From Trichomonas tenax (taxonomy: Eukaryota; Parabasalia; Trichomonadida; Trichomonadidae), in the NCBI GenBank assembly GCA_023091735.1, contig JALKBU010000039.1, forward strand, positions 1-64,000: a stretch of DNA of 64,000 nucleotides. Direction: 5' to 3'. The position numbers and the translations under genes were made by a program. Under the pieces are notes generated by a model. It was not told the DNA's origin, ran no database searches, and saw only the letters and a list, made by a program, of their open reading frames with translations. Shown piece by piece: positions 62,247 through 64,000 of this stretch. Every line of letters begins with the position of its first letter. Positions within the stretch are counted from its first letter, which is position 1.

Positions 62247-62989
62247 AACTCGAACTAACGCACAAAATTATTAACCTTATAATAATTAACCTTAATAATA
62301 AATCTTCATCTTGATGGTGTTGAAAATTATAATGAAGTCATTTAAGTGATGTGACCAAATCATAAGTTAGATATAGGATCTATCTATTCAAACAGAAGTC
62401 TTTGTTTGTGAAGCAATTCTCTAAAATGAGTTGAACTATAAAAATATTTATCATATAAAATGTCAAATGTCAAAATATAGTTATTTTGAGCCCGGGACGT
62501 TGATTTTTTGCAATGTATTTACATATTTTTAAAGAACGAGATAAAAACTGATACTATGCAATGTATATTTGTGATTTAGAAAATCCAATTGCAATAAATG
62601 GTATTGATTATCAAAATGAAGAACAAATATGTATTGATTTCATTTGGTGTTTTTTTTCAATTTTATATAGGTGTGTTATTGGTGCACATCAAACTGTGAA
62701 GTAATATTACCAACGAAGGTGAGTAGGAACCATTGAAAAGTGACAATTTAATGCTCCTACAGGTGGATTCCATCAACGAGGCCATCCAGGAAATGGATAT
62801 ATTCGTATAACATTATTGTTTTATGATCAATGCCCAATGAGTTTGTTAGTTATTTTGGTTTCAATAAATATGTAAAATAGACATTTTTCATATGAGACAT
62901 TTAATTAATTAAAGAGAAAATATGTTTTAAAAAGAACCCCTTGATTATTTTGTTATCCCCTCAAAAAGAAATTTCTTTACATAACATAA
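62247..62989. other. Intergenic region with a possible relic near 62760-62860
   Basis: The + strand near 62760 reads GGFHQRGHPGNGYIRIT before stops, a Gly-rich phrase seen in some secreted trichomonad proteins. It is too short to call. The rest is AT-rich spacer. Confidence 0.35.
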
Positions 62990-64000
62990 ATGGAAGGGGC
63001 GGAAACCAAAAATCCCGCTCCTCCAAAAGACGCAGCAAATTCGCAGTCGAAATCCGAAGCGCAGAACAACACGAAATCATCAAAACGCCATAAATTATCG
63101 GTCAATAAAGTTTTAGCGGCAAAAGAGCAAATGAAGGCGCTGAAGAGCTGCAGTATCGATGTGCTTTTGACAAAATCGGGTGAAATCGATTTAAACAATG
63201 GCCAAGATAAAGAATCACAACAAAACGAAGCAGAAAACGCAGATGAGAAAGCCAAAAAGCACAAACACAAAAAGAAAGGCAAAAGTCCGAGTAAATCTGT
63301 TGCCGGACAGAATAACGACAGTGATAACGATATTGAAATCGAAAATAAACAAAATGAAGACGCACAATTAGCGGCAAATGACATAAAACACAAGAAAGAC
63401 TTCAAAAAGAAAAGCACTACGAAAAAACTTCCGAAACCAGAAATAACAATTCCACAGGTTCAAGAACCTAACAAAATACCTGTTGTAGAATCACCTATTA
63501 TCAGACCAATATACTTAAGAGGCACAATGAGCTCCGAATCTTTTGCTTCTGAAGATCCATTTAAATCTATGGACAATTATAACTCAAAAGATGATGAAAA
63601 CTGGCGCACACTGTCAATTGATGGTGAAGGATCTGGAACGATGAAATCAAGAGACTCTTTCATTAGCGAACCAGATACAAACGACTCTGGACGCAAACGG
63701 CCAAGAAAAATCATCACTAAACCATCAACAGACAAATCTCCACTCATTAATGTTCTTAAATCAAATACATCAAGTCCACAGAAACTTCCGTTATTCCCAA
63801 GTCCTCCAAAGGAGGCTCCGCCAGCAAGAAAAAGCAGACTTAGATATGACAGTGAAAGCTGCTCAACACAATCGATTGAGGATCAGCCTCCAAAAGCTGA
63901 TATTCGCAGAAGTAACTCAACAAATACAAACGAAACAACTACAACAACAACAAATACGATAACAACAGAAGATAGTGCAGAATTGCATGAACCTCGTGAA
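62990..64000 (+). CDS. Lys/Ser-rich disordered protein, 5' part; continues past the window
   Basis: From the ATG at 62990 the frame is open for 337 codons to the window edge, with no stop. The product starts MEGAETKNPAPPKDAANSQS and is rich in Lys, Ser, Asn and Glu, with a basic tract (KKHKHKKKGKSP) near residue 85 and Thr-rich text (NETTTTTTNTITTE) near the end. No folded domain is visible yet. Basic clusters would suit a nuclear protein; the defining domain is probably beyond the edge. A TCAAAAAG lies upstream, but no clean initiator was found. Confidence 0.75.
   Translation, partial: MEGAETKNPAPPKDAANSQSKSEAQNNTKSSKRHKLSVNKVLAAKEQMKALKSCSIDVLLTKSGEIDLNNGQDKESQQNEAENADEKAKKHKHKKKGKSPSKSVAGQNNDSDNDIEIENKQNEDAQLAANDIKHKKDFKKKSTTKKLPKPEITIPQVQEPNKIPVVESPIIRPIYLRGTMSSESFASEDPFKSMDNYNSKDDENWRTLSIDGEGSGTMKSRDSFISEPDTNDSGRKRPRKIITKPSTDKSPLINVLKSNTSSPQKLPLFPSPPKEAPPARKSRLRYDSESCSTQSIEDQPPKADIRRSNSTNTNETTTTTTNTITTEDSAELHEPRE

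Noticed and set aside
62700..62770. Possible intron (GTGAGT to a CTACAG)
   Set aside because: Trichomonad introns have a strict GTATGT-type start and an ACTAACACACAG-type end, neither of which is present.
62977..63417. A 146-codon minus-strand stretch near the right end
   Set aside because: It is antisense to the Lys-rich gene starting at 62990. The + frame has a longer uninterrupted coding run to the window edge.

Overview
The window looks like a contig from a parabasalid protist, most likely Trichomonas vaginalis or a close relative. The evidence is long intron-free eukaryotic genes in AT-rich DNA, some starts preceded by a TCAYW-type initiator, and lineage-typical families: BspA-like leucine-rich surface proteins, DUF3447-type ankyrin proteins, leishmanolysin-like and Pmp-like surface proteins, and Maverick/Polinton DNA. 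I saw no tRNA, rRNA, CRISPR array or trichomonad-type intron.

Intact housekeeping genes sit in several blocks. From 0.5 to 6.9 kb there are a HID1-like protein, a UBA-UAS-UBX Cdc48 cofactor, a UBE3A-like HECT ligase with an AZUL zinc finger, and a tail-anchored CS plus Sel1/TPR protein resembling the hydrogenosomal import receptors Tom36/Tom46. Around 17.6-20.3 kb there are a SMARCAL1-like annealing helicase and a DUF4833 protein. At 26-28 kb there is an SLC44 choline-transporter-like protein and at 29.6-33.9 kb a CHD1 remodeler. Later come a pseudokinase (35.9 kb), a large DUF4838 surface protein (39.7-42.9 kb), a GSK3-like kinase (51.5-52.5 kb), the N-terminal acetyltransferase Naa10 (57.9 kb), a CARMIL-like LRR protein (58.5-62.2 kb), and a Lys/Ser-rich gene that runs off the right end.

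Between these blocks are decayed accessory genes, each with visible breaks: a fibre-like gene related to phage tail-collar proteins (9.9-11.7 kb), three ankyrin genes (12.8, 37.0 and 43.8 kb), a type II glycosyltransferase whose start is lost and whose reading frame shifts at a T-run (14.4-15.6 kb), two BspA-like genes (15.8-17.5 and 54.3-57.0 kb), a leishmanolysin-like gene with an internal stop and no HExxH (20.7-22.8 kb), a PIAS-type SUMO ligase (24.1-25.1 kb), and a Pmp-like gene (28.4-29.4 kb).

Mobile DNA comes in several kinds. A Maverick left part (about 44.8-50.3 kb) carries two small modular proteins, two related short peptides in opposite orientation around a KilA-N gene, a probable major capsid protein, and a packaging ATPase cut off after Walker B by a 0.48-kb inverted-repeat element. 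Two copies of a MITE-like family with GGGTATRATA ends are present, one holding a long palindrome and the other a 21-bp tandem repeat. A 0.75-kb fold-back element lies at 23 kb, and half of another copy begins the window.

Nothing here is clearly a new defence or enzymatic system. The most useful leads are the Maverick boundary and its inverted peptide pair, the fibre remnant, the nested palindromic elements, and the Tom36-like receptor.
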